A program made the position numbers and the translations under genes. Below are positions 17,181 to 27,322 of a DNA stretch of 64,000 nt, one piece after another (within the stretch, counting starts at the first letter, position 1; every line of letters starts with the position of its first letter). The notes beneath the pieces are model-generated. The model worked only from the letters and a program-made list of their open reading frames with translations, had not been told where the DNA came from and made no database searches. This DNA comes from Pantoea septica (GTDB lineage: Bacteria; Pseudomonadota; Gammaproteobacteria; Enterobacterales; Enterobacteriaceae). The stretch spans positions 1 through 64,000 of the forward strand of contig NZ_MLJJ01000004.1 of NCBI RefSeq assembly GCF_002095575.1. Direction: 5' to 3'.

Positions 17181-18104
17181 ATGTATAACACCCTGGGCAA
17201 TCAGTACGACAATTCACTGGTTTCAAACGCCTTCGGCTTCATGCGTTTTCCGGTCAACTTCCAGCCTTACGACAGCGACGCCGAGTGGGTCATCACCGGC
17301 GTGCCTTTCGACGCCGCGACCTCTGGCCGTCCGGGAAGCCGTCTGGGACCGGGCGCGATCCGTCAGATCTCCACCAACCTCGCCTGGGAAGGGTGCCGCT
17401 GGCCGTGGCAGTTCGATCTGCGTCAGCGTCTCAACGTGGTGGACTGCGGCGATCTGGTTTACGCCTTCGGCGATTCGCAGGATCTCTCTGACAAATTACA
17501 GGCGCACGCGGAAAAACTGCTGGCGAACGGCAAGCGCATGCTCACCTTCGGCGGCGATCACTACGTTACGCTGCCGCTGCTGCGCGCCCATGCGAAGCAT
17601 TTCGGCAAGCTGGCACTGGTGCATTTCGACGCCCATACCGATACTTACTCCAACGGCCCGACGTTCGATCACGGCACCATGTTCTTTACCGCGCCGCAAG
17701 AGGGGCTGATCGATCCGCAACATTCGGTGCAGATCGGCATCCGCACCGAGTTCGACAAGAGCCTCGGCTTTAACGTGCTGGATGCGGCGCAGGTCAACGA
17801 TCGCAGCGTCGACGATATCCTGGCGGAAGTGAAGCGCACCGTTGGCGATTTGCCGGTGTACCTGACCTTCGACATCGACTGTCTGGATCCGGCGCACGCC
17901 CCCGGCACCGGCACGCCGGTAATCGGCGGCCTGACGACCGATAAGGCGACCAAACTGGTGCGCGGCCTGCAGGGCCTGAATATTGTCGGCATGGATCTGG
18001 TGGAAGTGGCTCCCGGCTACGATCACGCCGATCTCACCTCGCTGGCCGCCGCGACGCTGGCGCTTGATATGCTGCACGTGCAGGCAGCGAACAAAGGCGA
18101 ATAA
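17181..18104 (+). CDS. speB: Agmatinase
   Basis: A 307-residue ureohydrolase that converts agmatine to putrescine and urea in the cytosol. The binuclear manganese site is complete: GGDH, DAHTD and the [16 protein letters not shown] block. Length and sequence match enterobacterial SpeB. A GAGGATG ribosome-binding site precedes the ATG. In E. coli, speA (arginine decarboxylase), which makes the substrate, lies immediately upstream; here the type I secretion operon occupies that side, so SpeA must be encoded elsewhere or beyond the window. Confidence 0.96.
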   Translation: MYNTLGNQYDNSLVSNAFGFMRFPVNFQPYDSDAEWVITGVPFDAATSGRPGSRLGPGAIRQISTNLAWEGCRWPWQFDLRQRLNVVDCGDLVYAFGDSQDLSDKLQAHAEKLLANGKRMLTFGGDHYVTLPLLRAHAKHFGKLALVHFDAHTDTYSNGPTFDHGTMFFTAPQEGLIDPQHSVQIGIRTEFDKSLGFNVLDAAQVNDRSVDDILAEVKRTVGDLPVYLTFDIDCLDPAHAPGTGTPVIGGLTTDKATKLVRGLQGLNIVGMDLVEVAPGYDHADLTSLAAATLALDMLHVQAANKGE

Positions 18105-18110
18105 TCCTTC

Positions 18111-18140
18111 AAACCGGGTGCAATCGCGCGCCCGGTTTTA
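18111..18140 (+). terminator. Terminator after speB
   Basis: An AAACCGGG/CCCGGTTT stem with a 12-nt loop ends in TTTTA, directly after the speB stop and just before the next start. Confidence 0.6.
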
Positions 18141-18155
18141 ACCGTAACGGAGAGC

Positions 18156-18566
18156 ATGATGGGCTTACTTGATGAATTGGTCGGCGCTTTAGGCAACGGC
18201 AACGGACGCAATACCTTAGGTGAACTGCAAGCGGTCTGGAACTGGGTGCAGGAGCAGGGCGGGGTGCAGGTGCTGCTGCAGAAGTTCCAGCAGGGCGGCC
18301 TGGGCGAAATCTTAAGTTCATGGATCGGCACCGGAAGCAATCAGTCAGTCAGCGGCGGGCAGCTGCAGTCGGCGTTTGGCGAAGAGGCGATGCAGTCGCT
18401 GGCGCAGAAGCTGGGCACCGATGTAAACGGCGCCTCCGGCAAACTGGCGGAGCTGTTGCCGCACCTGGTTGACCGCATGACGCCGCAGGGCCAGATGGAC
18501 GATCAATCCCTGCACGACAAGCAGCGCGATCTGGGATCGATGGTCGATCAGCTTTTTAAGCGCTAG
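18156..18566 (+). CDS. YidB-like DUF937 family protein
   Basis: A 136-residue glycine/glutamine-rich soluble protein. Segments such as WVQEQGGVQVLLQK, QGGLGEILSSWIG and NQSVSGGQLQSA match what I recall of E. coli YidB, the model for this family; its molecular function is unknown. There is no signal peptide or membrane segment. A second ATG follows immediately at 18159, so either could be used; ACGGAGAGC serves as ribosome-binding site. In E. coli, yidB maps elsewhere, so this may be a paralogue or relocated orthologue. Confidence 0.8.
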   Translation: MMGLLDELVGALGNGNGRNTLGELQAVWNWVQEQGGVQVLLQKFQQGGLGEILSSWIGTGSNQSVSGGQLQSAFGEEAMQSLAQKLGTDVNGASGKLAELLPHLVDRMTPQGQMDDQSLHDKQRDLGSMVDQLFKR

Positions 18567-18603
18567 TTTCTCTGCGCGCCGCCCTGAGGCGGCGCGCGCT
18601 CGC

Positions 18604-19362
18604 TTATTTTCCGGCGTCTGCCGCGATGCGTTCGCGAATATGCTGCGCGCGCGCCGCGGAGTCGGGATGCGAATCAAACAGGCTGCTCTGTTGGCCCTGC
18701 TGCATTTTCGCCAGCTTTTCAAAGCTGGTCGCCAGCCCCATCGGATTGATGCCGCGTTTCTTCAGTAGATCGTAGGAGTAATCATCCGCCTGCGACTCCT
18801 GCGTTTGCGAGAACTGCGCGTTGACCAGCTTCTCGCCCAGATCGCCCAGCTGCGACTGCGACAGCGAGCCGATCACGCCGCCGACAGACGCGGCCGCGGT
18901 GCGTGCCGCCGTAGTGCCGAAAGCGACCTGCATCGCCTTGCGCGTATGGCCCAGAGCGACGTGGCCCATCTCGTGCCCCAGCACGCCTTCGACCTCGTTG
19001 TCGTCCATCATATCCATCAGGCCGCTGTAGACGCGGATGCAGCCGTTGGCCATCGCCCAGGCGTTGACATCTTTGGTGAGGTAGACGCGGTAGTTGGCCG
19101 GCGTACCGTTGATGTTGTCGCCCAGCGCGGCGGCGATTTTGTTCAGGCGCTGCTGGTAGGTGCTGTCGGCTGGCGCGAGCTGGTTCTCTTTATCCATCTG
19201 CGCGCAGGATTGATCGCTGAGCTGCTTCACCTGCGCGTCGTTGAGGGTGTAGGCCTGAAAAGCCTGCGCGCCCGACTGCAGCAGCGCGTTATTGTCCATG
19301 CCCTGGCAGCCGCTCAGAAGCGCCGCGAGGCTGATTGCCATGATGCCTGTCTTGATTGTCAT
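18604..19362 (-). CDS. loiP: M48 metalloprotease LoiP (outer-membrane lipoprotein)
   Basis: A 252-residue zinc metalloprotease (YggG/LoiP). The signal peptide ends in lipobox LSGC (Cys19). The zinc motif HEMGH is at 130-134, with a downstream ligand region QESQADDY (about 189-195). In E. coli, LoiP is a low-osmolarity-induced outer-membrane protease that works with BepA. It converges with the YidB-like gene and diverges from tktA, as in the E. coli order speB-loiP-tktA. Confidence 0.93.
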   Translation of the reverse strand: MTIKTGIMAISLAALLSGCQGMDNNALLQSGAQAFQAYTLNDAQVKQLSDQSCAQMDKENQLAPADSTYQQRLNKIAAALGDNINGTPANYRVYLTKDVNAWAMANGCIRVYSGLMDMMDDNEVEGVLGHEMGHVALGHTRKAMQVAFGTTAARTAAASVGGVIGSLSQSQLGDLGEKLVNAQFSQTQESQADDYSYDLLKKRGINPMGLATSFEKLAKMQQGQQSSLFDSHPDSAARAQHIRERIAADAGK

Positions 19363-19635
19363 GCGTACATCCTGTGGGTAACAAGGTCAGAAAAGCAGGT
19401 ATCTGAAAAAGGGTCAGATACGGTAAAGAGTGGGTTATAGCCTGTCGTCGGCCACTTCGCTAGCAGACATTGCTGTAAATGCCAGACGGAGCGGCGACAT
19501 TTAGCACGGCGCGGCATGTACTTTTGCCCCGATTTTCATGTACATTGATGAGCGACTTTTTCCTTGTTTTGCCCGATAAATCATTAATAACAATGAGTTA
19601 AATAGGCGAATCATTAATCCGACCTGGAGTAGAAA
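19363..19635. promoter_or_regulatory. loiP-tktA divergent control region with paired 10-bp direct repeat
   Basis: This 273-bp gap separates two divergent genes. It holds a perfect direct repeat AATCATTAAT at 19579-19588 and 19609-19618, spaced 30 bp start to start (about three helical turns) in an AT-rich stretch just before tktA. The ribosome-binding site TGGAG precedes the tktA ATG. I did not identify a confident -35/-10 pair. The repeat is seen; regulator binding is inferred. Confidence 0.5.
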
Positions 19636-21633
19636 ATGCCCTCTCGTAAAGAGCTTGCCAACGCCATTCGCGCGTTAAGTATGGACGCAGTACAGAAAGC
19701 CAAATCGGGACATCCGGGGGCCCCGATGGGTATGGCAGATATTGCCGAGGTGCTGTGGCGCGGCTACCTGAACCATAACCCGACCAACCCGCTGTGGGCC
19801 GATCGTGACCGCTTCGTGCTCTCCAACGGCCACGGCTCGATGCTGATTTACAGCCTGCTGCACCTCACCGGCTACGATTTGCCGATGAGCGAGCTGCAGA
19901 ACTTCCGCCAGCTGCATTCAAAAACTCCAGGTCACCCGGAATACGGCTACACCCCAGGCGTGGAAACCACTACCGGCCCGCTGGGCCAGGGCATCGCCAA
20001 CGCGGTCGGCTTCGCCATCGCCGAGCGCACGCTGGCGGCGCAGTTCAACCGTCCAGGCCACGATATCGTCGATCACAACACCTATGTCTTTATGGGCGAC
20101 GGCTGCATGATGGAAGGTATCTCGCACGAAGTCTGCTCGCTTGCCGGCACCCTGAAGCTGGGCAAACTGGTCGCCTTCTATGACGACAACGGCATCTCTA
20201 TCGACGGTCATATCGACGGCTGGTTCACCGACGATACCGCGAAGCGCTTTGAAGCCTACGGCTGGCACGTGGTGCGCGGCGTAGACGGCCACGACGCGGA
20301 CGCTATCGCGAAGGCGATTGACGAAGCGAAAGCGGTAAGCGACAAACCTTCGCTGCTGATGTGCAAAACCGTTATCGGCTTCGGCTCGCCGAACAAAGCC
20401 GGCACCCATGACTCGCACGGCGCGCCGCTGGGCGACGACGAAGTGGCGCTGACCCGCAAACAGCTGGGCTGGGCGCACGCGCCGTTCGTGATCCCGTCGG
20501 AGATCTACGCCGAGTGGGACGCGAAAGAAGCCGGTCAGGCGAAAGAGGCGCAGTGGAACGAGAAATTCGCCGCCTACGCGCAGGCGTTTCCGGAGCTGGC
20601 CGCCGAGTTCAAACGTCGCGTCAGCAACGAGCTGCCGGCCAACTGGCAGGAAGAGTCGCAGAAGTTCATCGAACAGCTGCAGGCGAATCCGGCAAAAATC
20701 GCCAGCCGTAAAGCCTCGCAGAACGCTATCGAAGCGTTCGGCAAGCTGCTGCCGGAATATCTGGGCGGCTCTGCCGACCTGGCACCGAGCAACCTGACCA
20801 TGTGGTCCGGCTCTAAGCCGATCAACGTTGACCTGGCGGGCAACTATATCCACTACGGCGTGCGCGAGTTCGGTATGACCGCTATCGCCAACGGCATTGC
20901 GCTGCACGGCGGCTTCCTGCCTTACACCGCCACCTTCCTGATGTTCGTGGAGTATGCGCGCAACGCGGCGCGTATGGCGGCGCTGATGAAGATCCGTCAG
21001 ATCATGGTCTACACCCACGACTCCATTGGTCTGGGCGAAGATGGCCCGACGCACCAGCCGGTCGAGCAGCTGGCCAGCCTGCGCACCACGCCGAACATGA
21101 GCACCTGGCGTCCGTGCGATCAGGTTGAGTCAGCGGTGGCGTGGAAATATGCTATCGAGCGCAAAGATGGCCCGAGCGCGCTGATCTTCTCTCGCCAGAA
21201 CCTGGCGCAGCAGGATCGCACCCCTGAGCAGCTGGCGAACATCGCGCGCGGCGGCTATATCCTGAAAGATTGTGACGGTCAGCCGGAGCTGATCCTGATT
21301 GCCACCGGTTCTGAAGTCGAGCTGGCGGTCGCGGCCTACGACAGGCTGAGCAGCGAAGGCATCAAAGCGCGCGTGGTTTCCATGCCCTCTACCGACGCCT
21401 TCGACAAGCAGGATGCTGCCTACCGCGAAGCGGTGCTGCCGAAAGCGATCGGCGCGCGCGTCGCTATCGAAGCGGGCATCGCCGACTACTGGCAGCGCTA
21501 TACCGGCCTGCACGGTGCGGTGGTCGGCATGACCACCTTCGGTGAATCTGCGCCGGCCGAGAAGCTGTTCGAGGTGTTTGGTTTCACCGTCGACAACGTT
21601 GTGGCACAGGCGAAAGCGGTGCTGGCATCGTAA
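19636..21633 (+). CDS. tktA: Transketolase
   Basis: A 665-residue thiamine-diphosphate enzyme of the non-oxidative pentose phosphate pathway; it transfers two-carbon ketol units between sugar phosphates. Visible landmarks are [12 protein letters not shown], the cofactor motif opening [13 protein letters not shown], and the C-terminal-domain motif [16 protein letters not shown]. Length and sequence match TktA, and position next to loiP agrees with the E. coli map. Monocistronic, with its own terminator. Confidence 0.97.
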   Translation: MPSRKELANAIRALSMDAVQKAKSGHPGAPMGMADIAEVLWRGYLNHNPTNPLWADRDRFVLSNGHGSMLIYSLLHLTGYDLPMSELQNFRQLHSKTPGHPEYGYTPGVETTTGPLGQGIANAVGFAIAERTLAAQFNRPGHDIVDHNTYVFMGDGCMMEGISHEVCSLAGTLKLGKLVAFYDDNGISIDGHIDGWFTDDTAKRFEAYGWHVVRGVDGHDADAIAKAIDEAKAVSDKPSLLMCKTVIGFGSPNKAGTHDSHGAPLGDDEVALTRKQLGWAHAPFVIPSEIYAEWDAKEAGQAKEAQWNEKFAAYAQAFPELAAEFKRRVSNELPANWQEESQKFIEQLQANPAKIASRKASQNAIEAFGKLLPEYLGGSADLAPSNLTMWSGSKPINVDLAGNYIHYGVREFGMTAIANGIALHGGFLPYTATFLMFVEYARNAARMAALMKIRQIMVYTHDSIGLGEDGPTHQPVEQLASLRTTPNMSTWRPCDQVESAVAWKYAIERKDGPSALIFSRQNLAQQDRTPEQLANIARGGYILKDCDGQPELILIATGSEVELAVAAYDRLSSEGIKARVVSMPSTDAFDKQDAAYREAVLPKAIGARVAIEAGIADYWQRYTGLHGAVVGMTTFGESAPAEKLFEVFGFTVDNVVAQAKAVLAS

Positions 21634-21653
21634 GCCCTTAGTCGGAAGAGCGA

Positions 21654-21679
21654 GGGACGCCAGTGGGCGTCCCTTTTTT
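21654..21679 (+). terminator. tktA terminator
   Basis: A GGGACGCC/GGCGTCCC stem with an AGTG loop is followed by six T residues, 20 bp after the tktA stop. Confidence 0.92.
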
Positions 21680-21802
21680 ATGGCCGGCTGAATTATTCTT
21701 CAAGTAATCGCCTTCGCATTGGCAAAAATGTGACGTAGATCCAATAATCAGCGGCGCATTTGATCGCAGTCATTCCTGTTATTCCTTCCATGCTTTATTG
21801 TA

Positions 21803-21817
21803 GCTGAACCGTTTCAG
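21803..21817 (+). promoter_or_regulatory. Cra (FruR) operator upstream of epd
   Basis: GCTGAACCGTTTCAG is a near-perfect match to the Cra palindrome (GCTGAAWCGWTTCAG type), 114 bp before the epd ATG. The E. coli epd-pgk-fbaA operon is a known Cra target. A weaker CRP-like half site (TGTGA at 21729-21733) lies farther upstream. Confidence 0.75.
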
Positions 21818-21930
21818 TTAGCCGTTTTTTAGCAGCAATTTCGACGCGGACCGCGCGAAAATCTCCTGTACAAACCCGCGTGAAACGCTCAGGCTATCGG
21901 CACGTTTATTAGCAGGAAGTGGCAGAAAAG

Positions 21931-22950
21931 ATGACCATTCGGGTGGCGATAAATGGCTTTGGCCGCATTGGGCGCAACGTACTGCGCGCCCTCTATGAGA
22001 CCGGGCGTCGCGCCGAAATTACCGTGGTGGCGATTAACGAACTGGCGGAGGCGGCCGGCATGGCGCACCTGCTGAAGTACGACACCAGCCACGGCCGCTT
22101 CGCCTTCGACGTGCGTCAGGAGCGCGATTTGCTGTGGGTGGGCGATGATACCATCCGCATTCTGCATCACGCCGCTATCGACGCGCTGCCGTGGCGCGAG
22201 CTTAACGTCGACGTGGTGCTGGAGTGCACCGGCGTTTACGGCAGCCGGGCGGACGGCGAGGCGCATCTGCAGGCAGGCGCGAAGAAGGTGCTCTTCTCCC
22301 ATCCAGGCGGCAGCGATCTCGACGCCACCGTGGTGTTCGGCGTGAACGAACAGGCTCTTAAACAAACCGATCGCATCGTCTCCAACGCTTCCTGCACCAC
22401 CAACTGCATTATCCCGGTGATCAAGCTGCTGGACGACGCCTTCGGCATCGAATCGGGCACCGTGACCACCATCCACTCGGCGATGCACGACCAGCAGGTC
22501 ATTGACGCCTATCACAGCGACCTGCGCCGCACGCGCGCTGCCAGTCAGTCGATTATTCCGGTCGACACCAAACTGGCCGCCGGGATTACCCGTATTTTTC
22601 CGAAATTCGCCGATCGCTTCGAAGCGATTGCGGTGCGCGTGCCTACTATCAACGTTACGGCCATCGATCTCAGCGTCTCCGTACGTGAGGCGGTAAGGGC
22701 CTGCGAGGTCAACGCGCTGCTGCAAAACGCGTCAGAAGGGGCATTTCGTGGTATAGTTGACTATACGGAATTACCGTTAGTCTCAGTAGATTTTAACCAC
22801 GATCCGCACAGTGCCATTGTGGACGGCACGCAGACGCGGGTCAGCGGTCAGCACCTGATCAAGACCCTGGTCTGGTGCGACAACGAATGGGGCTTTGCTA
22901 ACCGAATGCTCGACACGACGTTAGCGATGGCCGCAAGCGGTTTCAGGTAA
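21931..22950 (+). CDS. epd: Erythrose-4-phosphate dehydrogenase
   Basis: A 339-residue GAPDH-like NAD enzyme that oxidises D-erythrose 4-phosphate to 4-phosphoerythronate for pyridoxal phosphate synthesis. It has the Rossmann motif [10 protein letters not shown] and active-site SNASCTTNC (Cys155). It lacks obvious extra domains and matches E. coli Epd throughout. An in-frame GTG lies at 21919, but the ATG at 21931 gives the family N-terminus ([11 protein letters not shown]). First gene of epd-pgk-fbaA. Confidence 0.95.
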   Translation: MTIRVAINGFGRIGRNVLRALYETGRRAEITVVAINELAEAAGMAHLLKYDTSHGRFAFDVRQERDLLWVGDDTIRILHHAAIDALPWRELNVDVVLECTGVYGSRADGEAHLQAGAKKVLFSHPGGSDLDATVVFGVNEQALKQTDRIVSNASCTTNCIIPVIKLLDDAFGIESGTVTTIHSAMHDQQVIDAYHSDLRRTRAASQSIIPVDTKLAAGITRIFPKFADRFEAIAVRVPTINVTAIDLSVSVREAVRACEVNALLQNASEGAFRGIVDYTELPLVSVDFNHDPHSAIVDGTQTRVSGQHLIKTLVWCDNEWGFANRMLDTTLAMAASGFR

Positions 22951-23001
22951 GGCGCGGTTTGCGCCTGGCAAAACTTATGAGAATCAACGAGAGGGTTCAC
23001 A

Positions 23002-24165
23002 ATGTCTGTAATTAAGATGTCCGATTTGGATCTGGCTGGTAAGCGCGTTCTGATCCGTGCCGATCTCAACGTACCAGTAAAAGAAGGGAAAGTGACGTCA
23101 GACGCACGTATCCGTGCTTCTCTGCCTACCATCGAATCGGCGTTGAAACAGGGCGCAAAAGTGATGGTCACCTCTCACCTGGGTCGCCCGACCGAAGGTG
23201 AATACAACGAAGAATTCTCCCTGCTGCCCGTTGTTAACTATCTGAAAGAGAAACTGAACGGCACCAACGTTACCCTGGCGAAAGATTATCTCGACGGCGT
23301 TGAAGTCGGCGCGGGCGAGCTGGTGGTGCTGGAAAACGTTCGCTTTAACAAAGGCGAGAAGAAAGACGACGAAGCGCTGTCGAAAAAATATGCCGCGCTG
23401 TGCGACGTCTTCGTAATGGACGCTTTCGGCACCGCGCACCGCGCGCAGGCCTCAACGCACGGCGTCGGCAAATTCGCGCCGATCGCCTGCGCAGGCCCGC
23501 TGCTGTCGGCCGAGCTGGAAGCGCTGGGCAAAGTGATGAGCAACCCGGAGCGTCCGCTGGTGGCGGTGGTCGGCGGCTCAAAAGTGTCGACCAAATTCGA
23601 CGTGCTGCAGTCGCTGGTGAAAATCGCTGACACCGTTATCGTCGGCGGCGGCATCGCCAACACCTTCGTCGCTATCGACAACAAGGTCGGCAAATCGCTC
23701 TACGAGCCGGACTTCGTTGAAGCGGCGAAAGGCCTGCGTGACCAGTACGGCATTCCGGTTCCGACCGACTCACGCGTCGGCACGGAATTCTCTGAAACTG
23801 CCCCGGCAACCGTGAAAAAGGTTTCCGAAGTCGCGGATAACGAAGAGATTATGGACTTCGGCGACGAAACCGCGCAGGCAATGGCGAAAGTGCTGAAAGA
23901 GGCGAAAACCATTTTGTGGAACGGCCCGGTCGGCGTATTCGAGTTCCCGAACTTCCGTAAGGGCACCGAGATCGTGGCGAACGCCATTGCAGACAGCGAA
24001 GCCTTCTCTGTCGCAGGCGGCGGCGATACCCTGGCGGCTATCGACCTGTTCGGCATCGAAGACAAGATCTCTTACATCTCTACCGGCGGCGGCGCGTTCC
24101 TGGAATTCGTCGAAGGCAAAAAACTGCCTGCGGTCGCCATGCTGGAAGAGCGTGCTAAGCAGTAA
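23002..24165 (+). CDS. pgk: Phosphoglycerate kinase
   Basis: A 387-residue glycolytic enzyme that transfers phosphate from 1,3-bisphosphoglycerate to ADP. The N-terminal substrate motif [16 protein letters not shown] and the C-terminal nucleotide-site motif [11 protein letters not shown] are present. It lies 51 bp after epd with a GAGAGG ribosome-binding site, and 104 bp before fbaA; that gap has a GGCGACG/CGTCGCC hairpin without a T-tract, compatible with operon transcription and processing. Confidence 0.97.
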   Translation: MSVIKMSDLDLAGKRVLIRADLNVPVKEGKVTSDARIRASLPTIESALKQGAKVMVTSHLGRPTEGEYNEEFSLLPVVNYLKEKLNGTNVTLAKDYLDGVEVGAGELVVLENVRFNKGEKKDDEALSKKYAALCDVFVMDAFGTAHRAQASTHGVGKFAPIACAGPLLSAELEALGKVMSNPERPLVAVVGGSKVSTKFDVLQSLVKIADTVIVGGGIANTFVAIDNKVGKSLYEPDFVEAAKGLRDQYGIPVPTDSRVGTEFSETAPATVKKVSEVADNEEIMDFGDETAQAMAKVLKEAKTILWNGPVGVFEFPNFRKGTEIVANAIADSEAFSVAGGGDTLAAIDLFGIEDKISYISTGGGAFLEFVEGKKLPAVAMLEERAKQ

Positions 24166-24269
24166 TCCTTTGGGGGCGACGCCTGGCGCGTCGCCTGAAG
24201 ACTTGCCCCGTTGGGCGTTTAAAGCGCTGTCCCCGCAGGGGATAGTCGGTCACGAAACAGGACACAATC

Positions 24270-25349
24270 ATGTCTAAAATTTTTGATTTCGTTAAACCCG
24301 GCGTTGTCACTGGTGATGACGTTCAGAAGATCTTCCAGGTAGCGAAAGAGAACAAATTCGCGCTGCCAGCGGTAAACTGCGTCGGCACCGACTCCATCAA
24401 CGCCGTACTGGAAGCCGCTGCGAAAGTAAAAGCGCCGGTTATCGTCCAGTTCTCTAACGGCGGCGCCGCGTTTATCGCCGGCAAAGGTTTCAAAACCGAC
24501 AAGCCGCAGGGCGCGGCGATTTTCGGCGCGATCTCAGGCGCGCACCATGTGCACCTGATGGCTGAACAGTACGGCGTGCCGGTTATCCTGCACACCGACC
24601 ACTGCGCGAAAAAACTGCTGCCGTGGATCGACGGTCTGCTGGACGCAGGCGAAGCGCACTTCCAGAAAACCGGCAAACCGCTGTTCTCTTCTCACATGAT
24701 CGACCTTTCTGAAGAGTCGCTGGAAGAGAACATCGAGATTTGCAGCAAATACCTGGCGCGCATGGACAAAATGGGCATGACGCTGGAGATCGAGCTGGGC
24801 GTGACCGGTGGTGAAGAGGACGGCGTGGACAACAGCCACGTTGACGCTTCCGCCCTCTACAGCCAGCCGGAAGACGTAGACTACGCCTACACCGAGCTGA
24901 GCAAAATCAGCAAGCGCTTCACTATCGCCGCCTCTTTCGGCAACGTGCACGGCGTTTACAAGCCGGGCAACGTTAAGCTGACCCCGACCATTCTGCGCGA
25001 CTCGCAGAAATACGTTTGTGAAAAACATGGTCTGCCGCACAACGCGCTGGACTTCGTTTTCCACGGCGGTTCCGGTTCTTCCGCAGCGGAAATCGAAGAG
25101 TCGATCAGCTACGGCGTGATCAAAATGAACATCGATACCGACACCCAGTGGGCAACCTGGGACGGTATTCTGCAGTACTACAAAAAGAACGAAGAGTATC
25201 TGCAGGCGCAGCTCGGCAACCCGCAGGGTCCGGACAGCCCGAACAAGAAATACTACGATCCGCGCGTCTGGCTGCGTGCGGCGCAGGCCTCAATGGTCGT
25301 GCGCCTTGAGCAGGCTTTCAAAGAGCTGAACGCCATCGATCGTCTGTAA
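24270..25349 (+). CDS. fbaA: Class II fructose-bisphosphate aldolase
   Basis: A 359-residue zinc-dependent aldolase cleaving fructose 1,6-bisphosphate to DHAP and glyceraldehyde 3-phosphate. Zinc and phosphate-site motifs HTDHCAKK, ELGVTGGEEDG, NVHGVYKPG and FHGGSGSS are all present. Last gene of the epd-pgk-fbaA cluster, followed by a strong terminator. Confidence 0.97.
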   Translation: MSKIFDFVKPGVVTGDDVQKIFQVAKENKFALPAVNCVGTDSINAVLEAAAKVKAPVIVQFSNGGAAFIAGKGFKTDKPQGAAIFGAISGAHHVHLMAEQYGVPVILHTDHCAKKLLPWIDGLLDAGEAHFQKTGKPLFSSHMIDLSEESLEENIEICSKYLARMDKMGMTLEIELGVTGGEEDGVDNSHVDASALYSQPEDVDYAYTELSKISKRFTIAASFGNVHGVYKPGNVKLTPTILRDSQKYVCEKHGLPHNALDFVFHGGSGSSAAEIEESISYGVIKMNIDTDTQWATWDGILQYYKKNEEYLQAQLGNPQGPDSPNKKYYDPRVWLRAAQASMVVRLEQAFKELNAIDRL

Positions 25350-25369
25350 TCCGCTTCGCGGTTTGCAAC

Positions 25370-25401
25370 AAAGGCCAGATCTTCGGATCTGGCCTTTTTT
25401 T
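25370..25401 (+). terminator. fbaA terminator
   Basis: AAGGCCAGATC, a TTCG tetraloop and GATCTGGCCTT are followed by a T-tract. A textbook intrinsic terminator. Confidence 0.95.
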
Positions 25402-25557
25402 ATGACGCTGTTGAGCTATTCCGCCTAAATTTACAACAAATTCAACGGGAATTTGGCATATCCCTCCAATGTTTATTACCCTTGTTATCTGGTTTGCCGG
25501 AATTTTCTGGCTGTGATTTGACTTTCCCGGCAGGGAATTCAACAACAGGGCTCTCAA

Positions 25558-26430
25558 ATGGAAGACTTAAACGTCGTAGACGGCATTCATAACGCCGGTG
25601 GCTGGCTGGTGCGTAATCAGGCGTTAATCCTCAGCTACGCGGTCAATATCGTAGCGGCTATCGTGATCCTGATCCTGGGGATGATCGTTGCGCGCGTTAT
25701 TTCCCGAGGCATTAACCGCGTACTGGTCGCGCGCCATATCGACAAAACGGTCGCAGATTTTCTTTCCGCGCTGGTACGCTACGGCATTATTGCCTTTACG
25801 CTGATCGCGGCGCTGGGGCGCGTCGGTGTGCAGACGGCTTCGGTAATTGCCGTGCTGGGCGCCGCCGGTCTGGCGGTCGGTCTGGCGCTGCAGGGATCGC
25901 TCTCTAACCTGGCGGCGGGCGTGCTGTTGGTGACCTTCCGTCCTTTCCGCGCGGGCGAATTCGTCGACCTCGGCGGCGTGATGGGCACGGTGCTCAACGT
26001 CCAGATCTTTTCCACCACGCTGAAAAGCGCGGACGGTAAAATCGTCGTGGTGCCGAACGGTAAAATTATTGCCGGCAACATCGTTAACTTTTCACGCGAA
26101 CCGGTGCGTCGTAACGAGTTCATCATCGGCGTCGCCTACGACGCGGACGTGGATGAGGTGATTGCGCTGCTGGACGAGGTGGTAAAGAGCGATCCGCGCG
26201 TGCTGCAGGATATGGGCGTGCAGATCGGCCTTAACGAGCTGGCCGCCTCGTCGCTCAACTTCGTGGTGCGCTGCTGGAGCAACAGCGGCGATCTGCAGAA
26301 CGTTTACTGGGATCTGCTGAAGAACTTCAAGCGCGCGCTGGACGCGAAAGGCATCGGCATTCCCTATCCGCAAATGGACGTGCATCTGCATCGCGTCAGC
26401 CAGCCTGACGCGGAAGCGAAAGCAGAATAA
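25558..26430 (+). CDS. mscS: Small-conductance mechanosensitive channel
   Basis: A 290-residue inner-membrane channel that opens on hypo-osmotic shock. Three transmembrane helices occupy residues about 25-128; TM3 carries the small-residue pore signature [17 protein letters not shown], followed by the cytoplasmic beta and alpha/beta vestibule domains. Slightly longer than E. coli MscS (286) through its C-terminal tail. Position after fbaA is conserved. Confidence 0.96.
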   Translation: MEDLNVVDGIHNAGGWLVRNQALILSYAVNIVAAIVILILGMIVARVISRGINRVLVARHIDKTVADFLSALVRYGIIAFTLIAALGRVGVQTASVIAVLGAAGLAVGLALQGSLSNLAAGVLLVTFRPFRAGEFVDLGGVMGTVLNVQIFSTTLKSADGKIVVVPNGKIIAGNIVNFSREPVRRNEFIIGVAYDADVDEVIALLDEVVKSDPRVLQDMGVQIGLNELAASSLNFVVRCWSNSGDLQNVYWDLLKNFKRALDAKGIGIPYPQMDVHLHRVSQPDAEAKAE

Positions 26431-26438
26431 GCCTCTCA

Positions 26439-26463
26439 GGACGGCGCCTGCGCCGTCCTTATT
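26439..26463 (+). terminator. mscS terminator
   Basis: A GGACGGCGC/GCGCCGTCC stem with a very short loop is followed by TTATTAA; the T-tract is interrupted, so strength is uncertain. Confidence 0.65.
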
Positions 26464-26489
26464 AATCTGCCTAATAGCAGATTAAATCT

Positions 26490-26525
26490 TTCAATTTCCG
26501 CTAATATCCTCGCCTCTTTATACTC
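26490..26525 (+). promoter_or_regulatory. argO promoter
   Basis: TTTCCG/TTCCGC (about 26495-26501) and TATACT (26519-26524) form a plausible -35/-10 pair with a 17-18 bp spacer. The stretch TCAATTTCCGCTAATA resembles what I recall of the ArgP-controlled argO promoter of E. coli. The ArgP regulator gene is encoded nearby at 28181-29086. Confidence 0.5.
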
Positions 26526-26556
26526 CTTTGCATCTCGCTGATGTAAGGAAAACGTC

Positions 26557-27180
26557 GTGTTATCAATGTATTTACAGGGGCTTGCGCTTGGCGCCTCGCT
26601 GATTTTGCCGCTGGGGCCGCAGAATGCGTTCGTGATGAATCAGGGCGTTAAACGCCAGTACCATCTAATGACGGCGTCGCTCTGCACGCTGAGCGATATC
26701 GCGCTGATCTGCGGTGGCATCTTCGGCGGCAGCGCCTTGCTGCACCAGTCGCCGCTGCTGCTGATGCTAATCACCTGGGCCGGCGTGGCTTTTCTGCTGT
26801 GGTACGGCTGGAATGCGCTGCGCCGCGCTTTTAGCGGCGATGTCGACCTGGCCAGCGACAGCGAGCTTAAGCAGAGCCGCTGGCGCATTATCGCCACCAT
26901 GCTGGCGGTCACCTGGCTTAATCCCCACGTCTATATCGATACGTTCGTGGTGCTGGGCAGCCTGGGCGGACAGCTGCCGACGCAGGAGGCGCGCCGCTGG
27001 TTCGCGCTGGGCACCGTCAGCGCGTCGGTGTTCTGGTTCTTCGGGTTGGCGCTGATGGCGGCCTGGCTCTCGCCTCGCTTGCGCACCGGCAGGGCGCAGC
27101 GCGCAATCAATCTGCTGGTCGGCGCGGTGATGTGGATCATCGCCAGCCAGCTGGCGCTGCAGGGAATAGCGAATTTCTGA
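26557..27180 (+). CDS. argO: Arginine exporter ArgO
   Basis: A 207-residue LysE-family inner-membrane exporter of L-arginine (and canavanine). About six hydrophobic segments; motifs [14 protein letters not shown] and [17 protein letters not shown] are hallmarks of LysE/ArgO. The GTG at 26557 is chosen because it aligns the N-terminus with E. coli ArgO and has TAAGGAAAA upstream. ArgP activation is expected from the conserved promoter and the nearby argP. Confidence 0.94.
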   Translation: MLSMYLQGLALGASLILPLGPQNAFVMNQGVKRQYHLMTASLCTLSDIALICGGIFGGSALLHQSPLLLMLITWAGVAFLLWYGWNALRRAFSGDVDLASDSELKQSRWRIIATMLAVTWLNPHVYIDTFVVLGSLGGQLPTQEARRWFALGTVSASVFWFFGLALMAAWLSPRLRTGRAQRAINLLVGAVMWIIASQLALQGIANF

Positions 27181-27322
27181 TTTGAATTGTCCTAAAGCGG
27201 CAGAACAGGATAAGCAAAACGCGAACTTTTGCGGTATAACACGCTCTTAGCAGTGCATACTATTCCGTTCAGGCTCTGGCTTTTGATGCCGCAGCAAAAC
27301 AGAGATTCCAAGGAGGACTTTC

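Noticed and set aside
21727..21744. CRP site upstream of epd
   Set aside because: Only the TGTGA half is convincing; the second half is poor, so it is mentioned but not called.
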